Counted from the first letter of the stretch, positions 1-8,706 are shown. The stretch is DNA of 60,614 bases from Streptomyces viridochromogenes (GCF_001270495.1 NZ_LGUR01000228.1:1-60614); one strand, 5' to 3'. Notes: generated by a model from the sequence alone, not told the origin. Numbers and translations: made by a program.

Positions 1-97
1 GGAGGTGAGGGCTGAAGGGAGGGCTGAGGTGAGGGCTGGGCTGCGGGTGGTGGCTCGGGGGCCGGGTGGGCAGGTGTTGTATGAGGTGGTGCGGTGA
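1..97 (+). CDS. C-terminal end of a truncated unknown CDS
   Basis: An open frame enters from the left edge (codons from base 2) and ends with TGA at 95-97. The last residues read VLYEVVR, preceded by a stretch rich in Glu, Val, Arg and Ala. Codon use is typical of a GC-rich actinobacterial gene, with G or C at almost every third position. Too little remains to name a family. It is called a gene tail because the frame is open and is followed at once by an intergenic repeat of the kind found after genes in this window. Confidence 0.35.
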   Translation, partial: EVRAEGRAEVRAGLRVVARGPGGQVLYEVVR

Positions 98-104
98 GGA
101 GGTT

Positions 105-335
105 TCGCCCCCGCCGCCCCTACCCGTCCCATCCCTTGAAGGGGCGCTGTCCCTTCGACCCCGCCAGGGGGCTGCCGCCCTCTGGACCAACCCCCGCTTC
201 GGCCCTGACGGGGCCTCGTCCTCAAACTCCGGACGGGCTGACATGCCTGGATGGCCTCGTCCCCACACGCCGGAACGGGCTTAAAGATCGCCCGGGATGG
301 CTGCTCGTCCTCAGACGCCCGACGGGCTGACATGC
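105..335. repeat. Dispersed intergenic repeat, left copy
   Basis: The first 64 bases or so are nearly identical to 34515-34578. The conserved part contains a G/C-rich inverted repeat (CCCTTGAAGGGG followed by a second CCCCTTCG...GGGG stretch). After it comes the phrase CTCGTCCTCAAAC..CCGGACGGGCTG, which recurs three times here in degraded form (about 207-243, 249-283 and 303-335) and again at 27321-27360 and 34614-34642. Similar phrases are common between Streptomyces genes. The element fills the gap between the truncated left gene and the insertion sequence, and no gene is supported here. Confidence 0.7.
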
Positions 336-338
336 CTA

Positions 339-1754
339 GTGTTATGCGCCAGAAATCCTGAAGGTTAGTTCTACTCGGTTTTCTGGCTGTCGGTTCCGAC
401 CTTGGTGAGGTAGTCGGCGAGGGAGTTGAGGATCTCGTCGGCGGTCTTGGTCCAGGTGAAGGGCCGCGGGTTCTTGTTCCAGGTGTCGATCCATGCGGTG
501 ATGTCGTCCTCCAGGGCCTTCACGGAGGTGTGGACGCCGCAGCGGATGAGCTTGTCGGTCAGCAGACCGAACCACCGCTCCACCTGGTTCATCCAGGAGG
601 ATCCGGTGGGGGTGAAGTGGACGTGGAAGCGCGGGTGTCTGCCCAGCCACGTCCTGATCTCGGCAGTGTTGTGGGTGGCGTAGTTGTCGCAGACGAGGTG
701 GACGTCGAGCCCGGCGGGCACCGCCTTGTCGATCCGGACCAGGAACTTCTTGAACTCGATGGCACGGTGGCGGCGGTGCAGTGCCGATATGACAGTGCCG
801 TCGGCGATGTTGAAGGCGGCGAACAGGCTGGTGATGCCGTGCCGCAGATAGTCGTGGGTACGGCGCTCGGGCATGCCCGGCATCATCGGCAGCACGGGCT
901 GGGACCGGTCCAGCGCCTGGATCTGGCTCTTCTCGTCCACGCAGAGCACGACCGCTTTGTCGGGCGGGTGGTGGTACAGCCCGACGACGTCGACGACCTT
1001 GGCGACGAACTGCGGATCGGTGGACAGCTTGAAGGAGTCCTGCAGGTGGGGCTTAAGGTCGAACTGCTTCCAGATCCGGCCGATGGTCGACTTCGACAGG
1101 CCGGTGCGCTGGGCCATCGAGGCCCGTGACCAGTGCGTGTCCTGGCCCGGGACCGACTCCAGGGTGGCCACAACGACCTCCTCGACCTGGTCGAGGAGGA
1201 TCGAAGGCGGCCGGCCCGAGCGGGGCTCGTCCTGCAGACCGTCGAGGCGTTTCGCGATGAAGCGGGCCCGCCAGCGGTCCACGGTCGACCTGTCGATACC
1301 CAAATCGGCCGCGGCCTGCTGGTTCGTCCCGCCCTCCGCGCAGCGCAGCACGATCTTGGCCCGTAACGCGAGGAACTGAGCGGTCTTCGCCTGGCGCGCC
1401 CACTGCGTCAACTGCCTGCGCTCGGCATCGTCCAGGACCAGGTCGGCCTTCGGCCGGCCGATCCAGCCAGCGTCTTCAAGCCCGGCCATCCGCTCCGCGG
1501 CGAAAGCCCGACGCCACTTGCCCACCGTTTTGGCCTGCACACCAACGATCCGTGCCACAGCCATGTTTGACATACCGTCAGCACACGCCAGGATGATGCG
1601 GGCCTTCTCAGCCGAGCGCCGGTGCGGCAATTCCGTCCGGCGCACCAACTCGGCACGCTCGGCCTCGGACAGCGTGATCTCCACAGCAGAAGGCCCCGGA
1701 TGCGACATGCCAACAGGGTAGTAACTAACCTTCAGGATTTCTGGCGCATAACAC
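339..1754 (-). mobile_element. IS630-family insertion sequence, complete, 1416 bp
   Basis: The element is bounded by perfect 32-bp terminal inverted repeats (339-370 and 1723-1754; outer sequence GTGTTATGCGCC). It is flanked by TA at 337-338 and 1755-1756, the target duplication expected of this family. Including the neighbouring bases both ends read CTAG, the known preferred IS630 target. It carries one transposase gene, whose stop codon directly abuts the left repeat. Both ends and the gene look undamaged, so it may be recently acquired and active. Confidence 0.93.
371..1708 (-). CDS. IS630-family transposase (DDE type)
   Basis: The 445-residue protein catalyses cut-and-paste movement of the surrounding element. 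The N-terminal third has two helix-turn-helix segments (about residues 28-70 and 105-150; motifs [10 protein letters not shown] and [14 protein letters not shown]). The catalytic domain shows the DDE triad: Asp in CVDEKSQ, Asp in VCDNYATH and Glu in NQVERWF. The length is normal for single-ORF IS630 transposases and there is no frameshift. The ATG at 1708 lies just inside the right inverted repeat, so the promoter probably lies in or next to that repeat. Confidence 0.95.
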   Translation of the reverse strand: MSHPGPSAVEITLSEAERAELVRRTELPHRRSAEKARIILACADGMSNMAVARIVGVQAKTVGKWRRAFAAERMAGLEDAGWIGRPKADLVLDDAERRQLTQWARQAKTAQFLALRAKIVLRCAEGGTNQQAAADLGIDRSTVDRWRARFIAKRLDGLQDEPRSGRPPSILLDQVEEVVVATLESVPGQDTHWSRASMAQRTGLSKSTIGRIWKQFDLKPHLQDSFKLSTDPQFVAKVVDVVGLYHHPPDKAVVLCVDEKSQIQALDRSQPVLPMMPGMPERRTHDYLRHGITSLFAAFNIADGTVISALHRRHRAIEFKKFLVRIDKAVPAGLDVHLVCDNYATHNTAEIRTWLGRHPRFHVHFTPTGSSWMNQVERWFGLLTDKLIRCGVHTSVKALEDDITAWIDTWNKNPRPFTWTKTADEILNSLADYLTKVGTDSQKTE

Positions 1755-3415
1755 TAGCGCAGCGCGCTTCTCATCAAGCGGACCGCTCGTCTCACCCTCG
1801 GTCGGGCCACACGCCGTACCACCGGGCGTACCAACCTCGCCGTGATGCCCACCGGTTGCCAGCGGATCTGGAGGCGGCCGGGGCCTCGGCCCTCCGGTTC
1901 GATGGTGACTCGGTGGGGGGCCGTACTGGTGTGGTAGTTGATGCGGGTCGTCAGGGGTGGGAAGGAGAGGGGGGCCAGGAGGACGGCCGTGTTCGGTTGG
2001 CCCTGGTGTTCGATGCGCAGGAGGGGGTGGCGGACGCCGGCGAAACCGTGGTGGGGGACGGGGGCCGTTGCCAGGTCCAGGTGGACGTGGCCCTCGTAGA
2101 CGCCGGGGCGGACCGGCGTGAGGCGGAAGGGGACCTTGAGGCGCTGTCGGCCGGGGGTGAGGAGGAGGCTCGCGCGGTGGGGGCCCACCGGGAGGCGCAG
2201 GCCGGGGTCGTAGGTCCGGATGGTGAGGTCGATCGAGGCGCCGGGGCCGCGGGTGAGCTCGGTGATCTCGTGGCGGAACTGGGCGCTTCGGAAGGGGCGG
2301 ATGTCCAGCTCCAGGTCGGAGACGTCCAGTTCGCGGCGGGCCCAGGTGGAGGTGGGGAGGCCGGCGCCCCAGTACGTGTGGCCCTCGGCGTCCGGTGTCA
2401 CCTGCCGCGGCGCCACCGCGCGGCCCAGGCCACGTGCCGCCAGGCGGGCCTCGGGGAAGCGGCGTTCGCGGATCAGTTGCAGGACCACGCGTTCCATGCG
2501 GGGCAGACGGGCGTAGGCAGCGGGGGAGAGGGTCTCCAGGTACGGGGTCGTGATGTCCGCGAAGGACGACAGCCATTCCTCGTCACGGTAGGGGAGGTCT
2601 CCGGCGTACATCCGGAAGTCGTGCTTGAGGAACTTGTAGTCCTTGTCCTCGCGCAGCCCGCCGTGTCCGCTCTCGACGAGGAAGTCGTCGATGAGGCGCT
2701 GGACATGGACGCGGTCGCGGACGTTGTCCAGTTTGTGACGCTGGTTGGAGATCGATGCCGCGTCCGTGGCCGCGTACGGTGCGATGTGCCAGCGGTAGAC
2801 CGCCTCCGGGATGATCGTGAACTCCTTGGCCAGGCAGTACGCCTGTGCGGAGAAGAGCTGGTCCTCATAGTGGATGCCCTCCGGGAAGCGGAGGTCGTAG
2901 CGGTCCAGGAACGTGCGGGCGTACATCTTGCTCGTCGACAGGTGCTCGAAGAGCAGGCGGGGTTCGGACTCGACGCCGATCACCGTGCGGCGCTCGGCGA
3001 CCAGGTGCGGCATCCATTTCGTACGGCGGCCGCTGTCCTCCCGGACCCGCACGACCGCACCCATCGCGAAGTCGATCTCCCGCTCGCGGTGGGCCGACAG
3101 GAGCAACTCGACCGCGTTGTCCGTGAGTTCGTCGTCGCTGTCCAGGAACATCACATACGGCGCGCGGGCGATCTCCAGGGCGCGGTTGCGCGGGGCGCTG
3201 CAACCGCCGCTGTTCCGCGGCAGGCGGAGGTGGCGGATGCGGGGGTCCTGGGACGCCAACTTGCGTGCCACGTCCGGGGTCTCGTCCGTCGAGTGGTCGT
3301 CACTGATGATGATCTCGATGTTGGCGTGGGTCTGTCGGCGGACCGACTCCACGGCCCTGGGGAGGCGGGCCGCGTCGTTGTAGACGATCACCGTGACCGT
3401 GACGTCCGGGTTCAT
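1754..3415 (-). CDS. Family 2 glycosyltransferase with C-terminal extension
   Basis: The 553-residue protein has an N-terminal GT-A domain (about 1-230). It shows the nucleotide-sugar fold start VTVIVYNDAARLP, the acidic DDHSTDE stretch, the motif NSGGC.APRN and the metal-binding DSDDE. The remaining 300 residues form a less conserved arm shared with the 543-residue protein at 11360-12991. The start overlaps the stop of the TagF-like gene by 4 bp (ATGA), so the two are translationally coupled. It probably adds sugars to a cell-wall glycopolymer made by this operon. Its TAG stop spans the insertion point of the IS element but is regenerated, so the protein is intact. Donor and acceptor are unknown. 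Confidence 0.85.
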   Translation of the reverse strand: MNPDVTVTVIVYNDAARLPRAVESVRRQTHANIEIIISDDHSTDETPDVARKLASQDPRIRHLRLPRNSGGCSAPRNRALEIARAPYVMFLDSDDELTDNAVELLLSAHREREIDFAMGAVVRVREDSGRRTKWMPHLVAERRTVIGVESEPRLLFEHLSTSKMYARTFLDRYDLRFPEGIHYEDQLFSAQAYCLAKEFTIIPEAVYRWHIAPYAATDAASISNQRHKLDNVRDRVHVQRLIDDFLVESGHGGLREDKDYKFLKHDFRMYAGDLPYRDEEWLSSFADITTPYLETLSPAAYARLPRMERVVLQLIRERRFPEARLAARGLGRAVAPRQVTPDAEGHTYWGAGLPTSTWARRELDVSDLELDIRPFRSAQFRHEITELTRGPGASIDLTIRTYDPGLRLPVGPHRASLLLTPGRQRLKVPFRLTPVRPGVYEGHVHLDLATAPVPHHGFAGVRHPLLRIEHQGQPNTAVLLAPLSFPPLTTRINYHTSTAPHRVTIEPEGRGPGRLQIRWQPVGITARLVRPVVRRVARPRVRRAVRLMRSALR

Positions 3416-5679
3416 ACCGCCTCCCGAGGGCTCGGTGCCGGCGTGCGTTCCTCCAGCGGGATCACCGGCGGCAGGGCGTCCTCGCTCTCACCCAGGAACA
3501 CCCGGCGTACGACCCGTTCGGCGGCGCGGCCGTCGTCGTACTCGCAGAACCGGCGGCGAAAGGCGGCCCTGGCCTTGGTCGCGCCCTCGTCGTGCCATGC
3601 CTCGGTGGCGAGGATCTCCGTCAGTTCCCGCTGGGTGCGGGCGACCTGGCCGGGTGGCTCGGCCAGCAGGTCGAAGTAGACGCCGCGGGTGGAGCGGTAG
3701 GTCTCCCAGTCGTCGGCGTAGACCACGATCGGGCGGTCGAGGTTGGCGTAGTCGAACATGATGGACGAGTAGTCCGTGACCAGTGCGTCCGCGGCCAGCG
3801 ACAGGTCTTCGACCGGGTCGTAGGCGGAGACGTCGATGACCCGGCCGGTGCGGCGCAGGGCGGTCAGGGGGGACGGCGTGCCGTCGTAGAAGTAGTGGCC
3901 GCGGACCAGGAGGACCGTGTCCTCGCCGAGTTGGTCGGCGAGGGTGGCGAGGTCGAGGCGGGGGGTCCAGCCGGCCTCGTAGTCGCGGTGGGTGGGGGCG
4001 TAGAGGATCGCGCGGTGGGCCGGGGGGATGCCCAGGCGGTCGCGGATCGTCCGGATGTCGGCCGCGGTGGCCGTGTAGTAGACGTCGTTGCGCGGATAGC
4101 CGTGGTCGAGGGAGACGAAACGGGACGGGTACGCGCGCTCCCACATACGGGTGGAGTGGCTGTTCGCGGAGACGCTGTAGTCCCACCTGTCGATCCGGGC
4201 GAGCAACGCTTCGAAGTCCAGGCCCTTGGCCGCCGCCGGGAACTCCATCTGGTCGACGCCCATGCGCTTGAGCGGGGTGCCGTGGTGGGTCTGGAGGTGG
4301 ACGGCGTCCGGGCGTTTCACGATCGCGTTGGGGAAGTTGACGTTGTTGACCAGGTACTTGGCGGTGGCCAGCACCTCGCGGTAGCGGCGGGTGCCGGGCA
4401 GCACGTGGTCGGTGTGGGGCGGCAGGAGCGGCGCGTTCTCGGGGGTCACCACCCACACCGGGTGGATCTGCGGGGCGAGTTCGGTGAGCTTGGCCGCGAT
4501 GGCCGCCGGGTTGCAGGCGACTCCGCGGTTCCAGTACGCCGCGAAGACGGCCAGGTTGGGGTCGACCGGGCGGGACAGGGACTTGCGGTAGTGGTGGTCG
4601 CCGAGGGCGGCCGCTGCCTGGCGCCTACGGTTTCGTACGGCCGACTGCGCGGCGCGGCGGGCGCGGTTGGCGGCCTGGAAGGCGCGGTACCCGGTGTAGG
4701 CGTCCTCTTCGAGGAGGGCTCGGCGGATGCCCTCGGGACCGGCGGGGCGGCGGTACTCGGGAGGGCGCCGGCGGACGGCCGCCTCGGCGGCGCGGCGGAA
4801 GAACTCCCTGGCCACGGGGTCCGGCATGGTCGTGCGGGCGAAGGTGCGCAGGCAGTCGCGGACCATGACGTCGTAGAGGACGGCGTGTACGGCGCGGGCG
4901 GCGCGGGGCGTGGGACTGAGGGGGGCTGTGGTGCTCGCGGCGGTGGGGATCTCGGAGGTGGGGGTCGCGCGGGTCTGGGCGAGGGCCAGGAGCGCCTCGT
5001 AGCGGTCGACCAGCGCGTAGTGCTGCTCGGGGGTGACCGGCGGGAGGCTCTCGGGGCGCAGCTCGTGGTGTTCGTACGCCACTTGGTTCAGGGCGGCGAT
5101 CCGGTCGGCGTGAAGGAGGGTGGCGTAGGCGGCGTACGGCTCGTCGGGGGTGGTGAGGCCGGGTTCGTGCGCCTGCCAGAAGGAGGTGCGCAGCGCGCGG
5201 TTGCCCAGGAGGGGGGTGATGCGGAGCGCGCTGCGGGCGAGGTCGTCCAGGAGGTGGGCGGCGCGGCCCGCGCGGGCCAGACGGGGACCGTCCGTGGAGG
5301 GGAGGCCGGAGGTCTCCCAGGTGGAGCGGACGTGGTCGAAGAGGAGTACGTCCACCTCGTCCGGCAGTTCCGCGGCCCGCTCGGCGACCATGCGCGGGCC
5401 GCCGACGGGCAGCCCGTCCTTGGCGTGTACGAAGTGCAGCCAGCGTCCGGAGGCCCGGGCCGCCCCCGCCGACCGGGCCGCGGCGTCGTCCGTCCCGTCC
5501 GGCAGGGGCAGGACCAGCATCTCGGGGGCGTACGCCCCGGCCGTCTCCTGGGCCCAGGGGCCCACCGCGGCCACGATCACCTCGACGTCGGGGTGGGGGT
5601 GCGCGGCCAGGGAGGCGAGGAGTCCGGTCAGCCGGTCCTGGGTGTTCGGTCCGTGGACGATGACGCTGAGCTCGGGCAT
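3412..5679 (-). CDS. TagF-like CDP-polyol phosphotransferase with degenerate N-terminal GT2 domain
   Basis: The 755-residue protein ends in a Glyphos_transf (TagB/TagF) domain at about 370-730, with THHGTPLK (464-471), YAPTHRDY (560-567), RGHYFYDG (593-600) and TDYSSIMFDYANLDRP (635-650). Such enzymes polymerise polyol phosphates on the inner membrane face for teichoic-acid-like polymers. The N-terminal 1-230 region keeps the GT-A outline (LSVIVHGP) but has HAKD where the paralogues have DSDD or DGDD, so the metal site looks lost. ATG at 5679 is preceded by GAAGGAG. It is the first gene of the leftward pair with the GT2, facing the ABC exporter end across 112 bp. Confidence 0.88.
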   Translation of the reverse strand: MPELSVIVHGPNTQDRLTGLLASLAAHPHPDVEVIVAAVGPWAQETAGAYAPEMLVLPLPDGTDDAAARSAGAARASGRWLHFVHAKDGLPVGGPRMVAERAAELPDEVDVLLFDHVRSTWETSGLPSTDGPRLARAGRAAHLLDDLARSALRITPLLGNRALRTSFWQAHEPGLTTPDEPYAAYATLLHADRIAALNQVAYEHHELRPESLPPVTPEQHYALVDRYEALLALAQTRATPTSEIPTAASTTAPLSPTPRAARAVHAVLYDVMVRDCLRTFARTTMPDPVAREFFRRAAEAAVRRRPPEYRRPAGPEGIRRALLEEDAYTGYRAFQAANRARRAAQSAVRNRRRQAAAALGDHHYRKSLSRPVDPNLAVFAAYWNRGVACNPAAIAAKLTELAPQIHPVWVVTPENAPLLPPHTDHVLPGTRRYREVLATAKYLVNNVNFPNAIVKRPDAVHLQTHHGTPLKRMGVDQMEFPAAAKGLDFEALLARIDRWDYSVSANSHSTRMWERAYPSRFVSLDHGYPRNDVYYTATAADIRTIRDRLGIPPAHRAILYAPTHRDYEAGWTPRLDLATLADQLGEDTVLLVRGHYFYDGTPSPLTALRRTGRVIDVSAYDPVEDLSLAADALVTDYSSIMFDYANLDRPIVVYADDWETYRSTRGVYFDLLAEPPGQVARTQRELTEILATEAWHDEGATKARAAFRRRFCEYDDGRAAERVVRRVFLGESEDALPPVIPLEERTPAPSPREAV

Positions 5680-5791
5680 CGCGGGGACTCCTTCACCTTC
5701 TTCATCGCGCCGGGCACACCCTGTTCGGCCTTCAACCCGACCTAGGACATAGTGACACTAATGGGATGAAAGGGTGACCCGCAGTTGCGCC

Positions 5792-6661
5792 TCACGAGGG
5801 AAGAGGCGCGGGCGCGGGCTTCGACTGGGGCTTCGGTTGGGCCTTCGGGCTCGGCTTGGCCGCCGGCTTGTCGCTCTTGTCGCCGGTGAAGGCCTCGTAC
5901 TCCTTCAGGACCTCGCTCGTCGGCCCGTCCATCCGCAGCTCACCGCGTTCCAGCCACAGGACCCGGTCGCAGGTGTCGCGGATCGACTTGTTGTTGTGGC
6001 TGACCAGGAACACCGTGCCCGCGTGCTTGCGCAGCTCGCGGATCCGGGCCTCGGAACGCTTCTGGAAGGAACGGTCACCCGTCGCCAGCGCCTCGTCGAT
6101 CAGCAGCACGTCGTGGTCCTTGGCCGCGGCGATGGAGAAGCGCAGGCGCGCCGCCATGCCGGAGGAGTACGTGCGCATCGGCAGGGTGATGAAGTCGCCC
6201 TTCTCGTTGATGCCGGAGAAGTCGACGATCTCCTCGTAGCGCTCCTTGACCTGCTCGCGGGACATGCCCATGGCGAGGCCGCCGAGGTGGACGTTGCGCT
6301 CGCCGGTGAGGTCGTTCATCAGGGCCGCGTTCACGCCGAGGAGAGAGGGCTGGCCGTCGGTGTAGATACGGCCGTTCTCGACCGGGAGCAGGCCCGCGAC
6401 CGCCTTGAGCAGGGTCGACTTGCCGGAGCCGTTGGTACCGATGAGGCCGATGGCCTCGCCCCTGTACGCCACGAACGACACCTTCTTGACCGCGTGCACC
6501 TTGCGCACCCCGGCCGCCTTCTCGGCCTGCCCGCGACGCAGGATGCGGTTGAGGGCGGCGGTGGCGGAGCCGCGGCCCGCGCCCGTGCCGTTGACGCGGT
6601 AGACGATGTCGACGCCGTCGGCGATGACGGTGGGGATGTTCTCGCTGGTGTTGTCAGCCAC
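5792..6661 (-). CDS. ABC transporter ATPase, TagH-like polysaccharide exporter subunit
   Basis: The ATPase should power export of the finished wall polymer together with the permease encoded just upstream. It has Walker A GTNGSGKST, the signature YSSGMAARL typical of polysaccharide exporters, Walker B LLIDEALATGD and the switch His in VSHNN. A lysine/proline/alanine-rich tail of about 30 residues follows the NTPase domain. An upstream ATG at 6709 exists, but the GTG at 6661 is preferred (289 residues). It overlaps the permease stop within GTGGCTGA, giving coupling, and avoids a 56-bp overlap. Confidence 0.87.
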   Translation of the reverse strand: MADNTSENIPTVIADGVDIVYRVNGTGAGRGSATAALNRILRRGQAEKAAGVRKVHAVKKVSFVAYRGEAIGLIGTNGSGKSTLLKAVAGLLPVENGRIYTDGQPSLLGVNAALMNDLTGERNVHLGGLAMGMSREQVKERYEEIVDFSGINEKGDFITLPMRTYSSGMAARLRFSIAAAKDHDVLLIDEALATGDRSFQKRSEARIRELRKHAGTVFLVSHNNKSIRDTCDRVLWLERGELRMDGPTSEVLKEYEAFTGDKSDKPAAKPSPKAQPKPQSKPAPAPLPS

Positions 6662-7577
6662 GGCCGTACGTCTCCTCAGCCTTCCAGAAGTAGATGAAGC
6701 CGCCGACACCGGCGAGCAGTGCCCAGCCCGTCGCGATCGCCCACACGTGCGGCGGGAGCTGGGTGCCGTGGAAACTGTCGATGAGGGCGAAGCGCATCAG
6801 GTCGATGTACACGGCGGCCGGGTTGGCCTGGAGGAGCGAAGTCACCCAGGACGGCGTGTCCGTGTGCTTGGCCATCATGTGGCTGATGCTGAACATCACG
6901 CCCGAGGCGTACATCCAGGTGCGCAGCACGAACGGCATCAGCTGGGCGATGTCCGGCGTCTTGGCGCCCATCCTGGCCATGATCATCGCGACGCCGGCGT
7001 TGAAGGTGGACTGCAGCAGCAGCGCCGGGATCGTCAGCGCCCAGGAGGGGGTGATCGGCATGCCGAAGCAGAGCAGGATGACGACCAGGGCCGCCATCGA
7101 GAACAGCAGCTGCTGCAGCTGCTGGAGCGCGAACGAGATCGGCAGCGCCGCCCGTGGGAAGTGCAGGGCGCGGACGAGGCCCAGGTTCCCGGAGATCGCA
7201 CGGGTCCCCGCCATGATCGAGCTCTGCGTGAACGTCCAGACGAACACCCCCGTCACCAGGAACGGGATGTAGTCAGGCACGCCCCGGCTGGTGCCCATCA
7301 GCTTGCCGAAGATGAAGTAGTACACCGCCGCGTTCAGCAACGGCGTCAGCACCTGCCAGACCTGGCCGAGCTTCGCCTGGCTGTACTGGGCCGTGAGCTT
7401 CGCCGTGGAGAACGCGCCGATGAAGTGGCGGCGCGCCCACAGCTCGCGGATGTACTGGGGCAGGGAGGGGCGGGCGCCGCTGACCGACAGACCGTGCCGG
7501 GCGGCGAGGGCCGCGAGGTCGGTTTCGGGGGGCTGGGCCGGGGCCGCGGCGGGCGGTGTGTGGAGGGCCTGGGTCAC
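6654..7577 (-). CDS. ABC-2 type transporter permease, TagG-like
   Basis: The 307-residue inner-membrane protein has the ABC-2 layout. A cytoplasmic N-terminus leads to a region with YSQAKLGQVWQVLTPLLNA, which is characteristic of polysaccharide exporters, followed by six predicted membrane segments (for example at about 90-110, 135-175, 190-210 and 280-300). It partners the ATPase encoded 8 bp into its own 3' end. The start is GTG at 7577 and the Shine-Dalgarno is weak. With the TagF-like and GT2 genes it completes a synthesis-plus-export set for a teichoic-acid-like polymer. Confidence 0.87.
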   Translation of the reverse strand: MTQALHTPPAAAPAQPPETDLAALAARHGLSVSGARPSLPQYIRELWARRHFIGAFSTAKLTAQYSQAKLGQVWQVLTPLLNAAVYYFIFGKLMGTSRGVPDYIPFLVTGVFVWTFTQSSIMAGTRAISGNLGLVRALHFPRAALPISFALQQLQQLLFSMAALVVILLCFGMPITPSWALTIPALLLQSTFNAGVAMIMARMGAKTPDIAQLMPFVLRTWMYASGVMFSISHMMAKHTDTPSWVTSLLQANPAAVYIDLMRFALIDSFHGTQLPPHVWAIATGWALLAGVGGFIYFWKAEETYGRG

Positions 7578-7710
7578 ATCCGCTGCTTTCGCTCGGGGGG
7601 AGGGAGGGAGAGTCTCGGGGGAGGGGAAGTGGGGGTGCAGGTGCGCGTACGTGTGCGGCTGGTGTGGCGGTCGCCCGTCGTTTCCTTACTGGACTCTTCG
7701 CGTTTTCTTA

Positions 7711-7739
7711 CGTCGGGACGAGACCGTATCGTCGCAACG
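7711..7739. promoter_or_regulatory. TetR-type operator candidate, box A
   Basis: This 29-bp imperfect palindrome has GGGACGAGACCG in its left half and TATCGTCGC in its right half. Compared with its own reverse complement, 22 of 29 bases agree. It is one of four near-identical boxes between the exporter permease and the TetR gene. Confidence 0.6.
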
Positions 7740-7758
7740 TGAGCGTAGGTCCAGGGGG

Positions 7759-7787
7759 CGTCGGGACGCAACCGTTTCGTCGTGACG
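7759..7787. promoter_or_regulatory. TetR-type operator candidate, box B
   Basis: The second 29-bp copy has the core GGGACGCAACCGTTTCGTCG. It shares with box A the frame CGTnGGGACG, CCGTnTCGTCG and a terminal ACG, and starts 48 bp after it. Confidence 0.55.
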
Positions 7788-7858
7788 TTGATGACAGTGG
7801 ATGAGTTGAGGACAGGGATGAGTCGATGACAGGGGGGTGAGTTGATGACAGGGCGTGA
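7787..7858. repeat. Four tandem 17-19 bp repeats between operator boxes
   Basis: Four head-to-tail units lie at 7787-7804, 7805-7821, 7822-7840 and 7841-7858. Each reads approximately GTTGATGACAGGG followed by a short variable piece and TGA. The repeats sit between box B and box C of the TetR operator array. No peptide is suggested, since each unit ends in a stop in that frame. Confidence 0.75.
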
Positions 7859-7871
7859 GAGGGGTCGCTGG

Positions 7872-7901
7872 CGTAGGGACGAGTCCCGTCTCGTCGTGAC
7901 G
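7872..7901. promoter_or_regulatory. TetR-type operator candidate, box C
   Basis: The third copy is 30 bp, one base longer in the centre (core GGGACGAGTCCCGTCTCGTC). The outer palindromic arms GACGA and TCGTC are kept. Confidence 0.55.
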
Positions 7902-7951
7902 CCGGCGACCGCGCGCGGTCGGCAGCGCCGGCGTCGGCTTCAGCCGGTTGA

Positions 7952-7980
7952 CGTAGGGACGGGCCCGTATCGTCGCAACG
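7952..7980. promoter_or_regulatory. TetR-type operator candidate, box D, next to tetR start
   Basis: The fourth copy (core GGGACGGGCCCGTATCGTCG) ends 16 bp before the chosen tetR start codon, so a bound repressor would block tetR expression. This is the position expected of an autoregulatory operator. Confidence 0.6.
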
Positions 7981-7996
7981 CCCTATGCTGGTCCGC

Positions 7997-8623
7997 ATGA
8001 CGACCAACGCCGACCAGCCCCAGACGCGTCCGCGCCGCCGGACACCCGCCGGGGCGGCCGTGCTCCGCGAGGACGTGACGGAGGCGATCCGGGCGGCCGT
8101 CTTCGAGGAACTGGCGGCCGTCGGCTACGCGCGGATGTCCATAGAGGGCATCGCTCGCCGTGCGGGTGTCGGCAAGACCGCGGTGTACCGGCGTTGGCGT
8201 TCCAAGCTGCACCTCGTCCTCGACGTGGTGTCGGCGGTCGCGGTCATGGGGTTGCCGACGCCGAACACGGGCTCCCTGGAGGGTGACCTGCGAATGCTGT
8301 ACGAGGTGACCTCGCGCGCCCTGCGGCACCCCGTCGTCTCGCAGATCATCCCCGACCTCCAGGCGGAGGCGGCCCGCAACCCCGAGATCGCCGAGGCGCT
8401 TCAGAAGGCGCTGGAGCAGGGGCAGGAGGGTGTCGCCAGCAAGATCCTGGTCGGGGCGGAGCAGCGCGGTGAGGTGCGGGTGGGCCTCGACGACGAGCTG
8501 GCTCTCGACCTGATCTCGGGCCCGCTGTACTGGCGGATGGTCGTGGCCCGCAGCCCGAAGCTGCCCAAGGGGTACCTGGACGCCCTGGCCCGGTCCACCA
8601 CGCAGGCGCTCAAGGCACTGTGA
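7997..8623 (+). CDS. TetR/AcrR family transcriptional regulator
   Basis: The 208-residue regulator has an N-terminal helix-turn-helix at about 25-70 (GYARMSIEGIARRAGVGKTAVYRRW). The helical C-terminal ligand/dimer domain is of the type often annotated TetR_C (LISGPLYWRMVV, RSTTQAL near the end). ATG at 7997 is preferred to ATG at 7985, but neither has a clear Shine-Dalgarno. The gene diverges from the TagG/TagH-like exporter genes across about 420 bp carrying four palindromic boxes, so it probably represses itself and perhaps the exporter operon. The ligand cannot be told from sequence. Confidence 0.85.
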   Translation: MTTNADQPQTRPRRRTPAGAAVLREDVTEAIRAAVFEELAAVGYARMSIEGIARRAGVGKTAVYRRWRSKLHLVLDVVSAVAVMGLPTPNTGSLEGDLRMLYEVTSRALRHPVVSQIIPDLQAEAARNPEIAEALQKALEQGQEGVASKILVGAEQRGEVRVGLDDELALDLISGPLYWRMVVARSPKLPKGYLDALARSTTQALKAL

Positions 8624-8706
8624 GTAGGCTGCGCGCAGCGCCGGCCGGCTGATCGAGGCGGCGCCACCGCCTCCGTACGGTGACCGGAGTAGAGGCGGAA
8701 GTGCCG

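Noticed and set aside
1622..5745. Long rightward frames opposite the GT2 and TagF-like genes (685 and 717 codons)
   Set aside because: Antisense shadows of well-supported genes; low-complexity translations.
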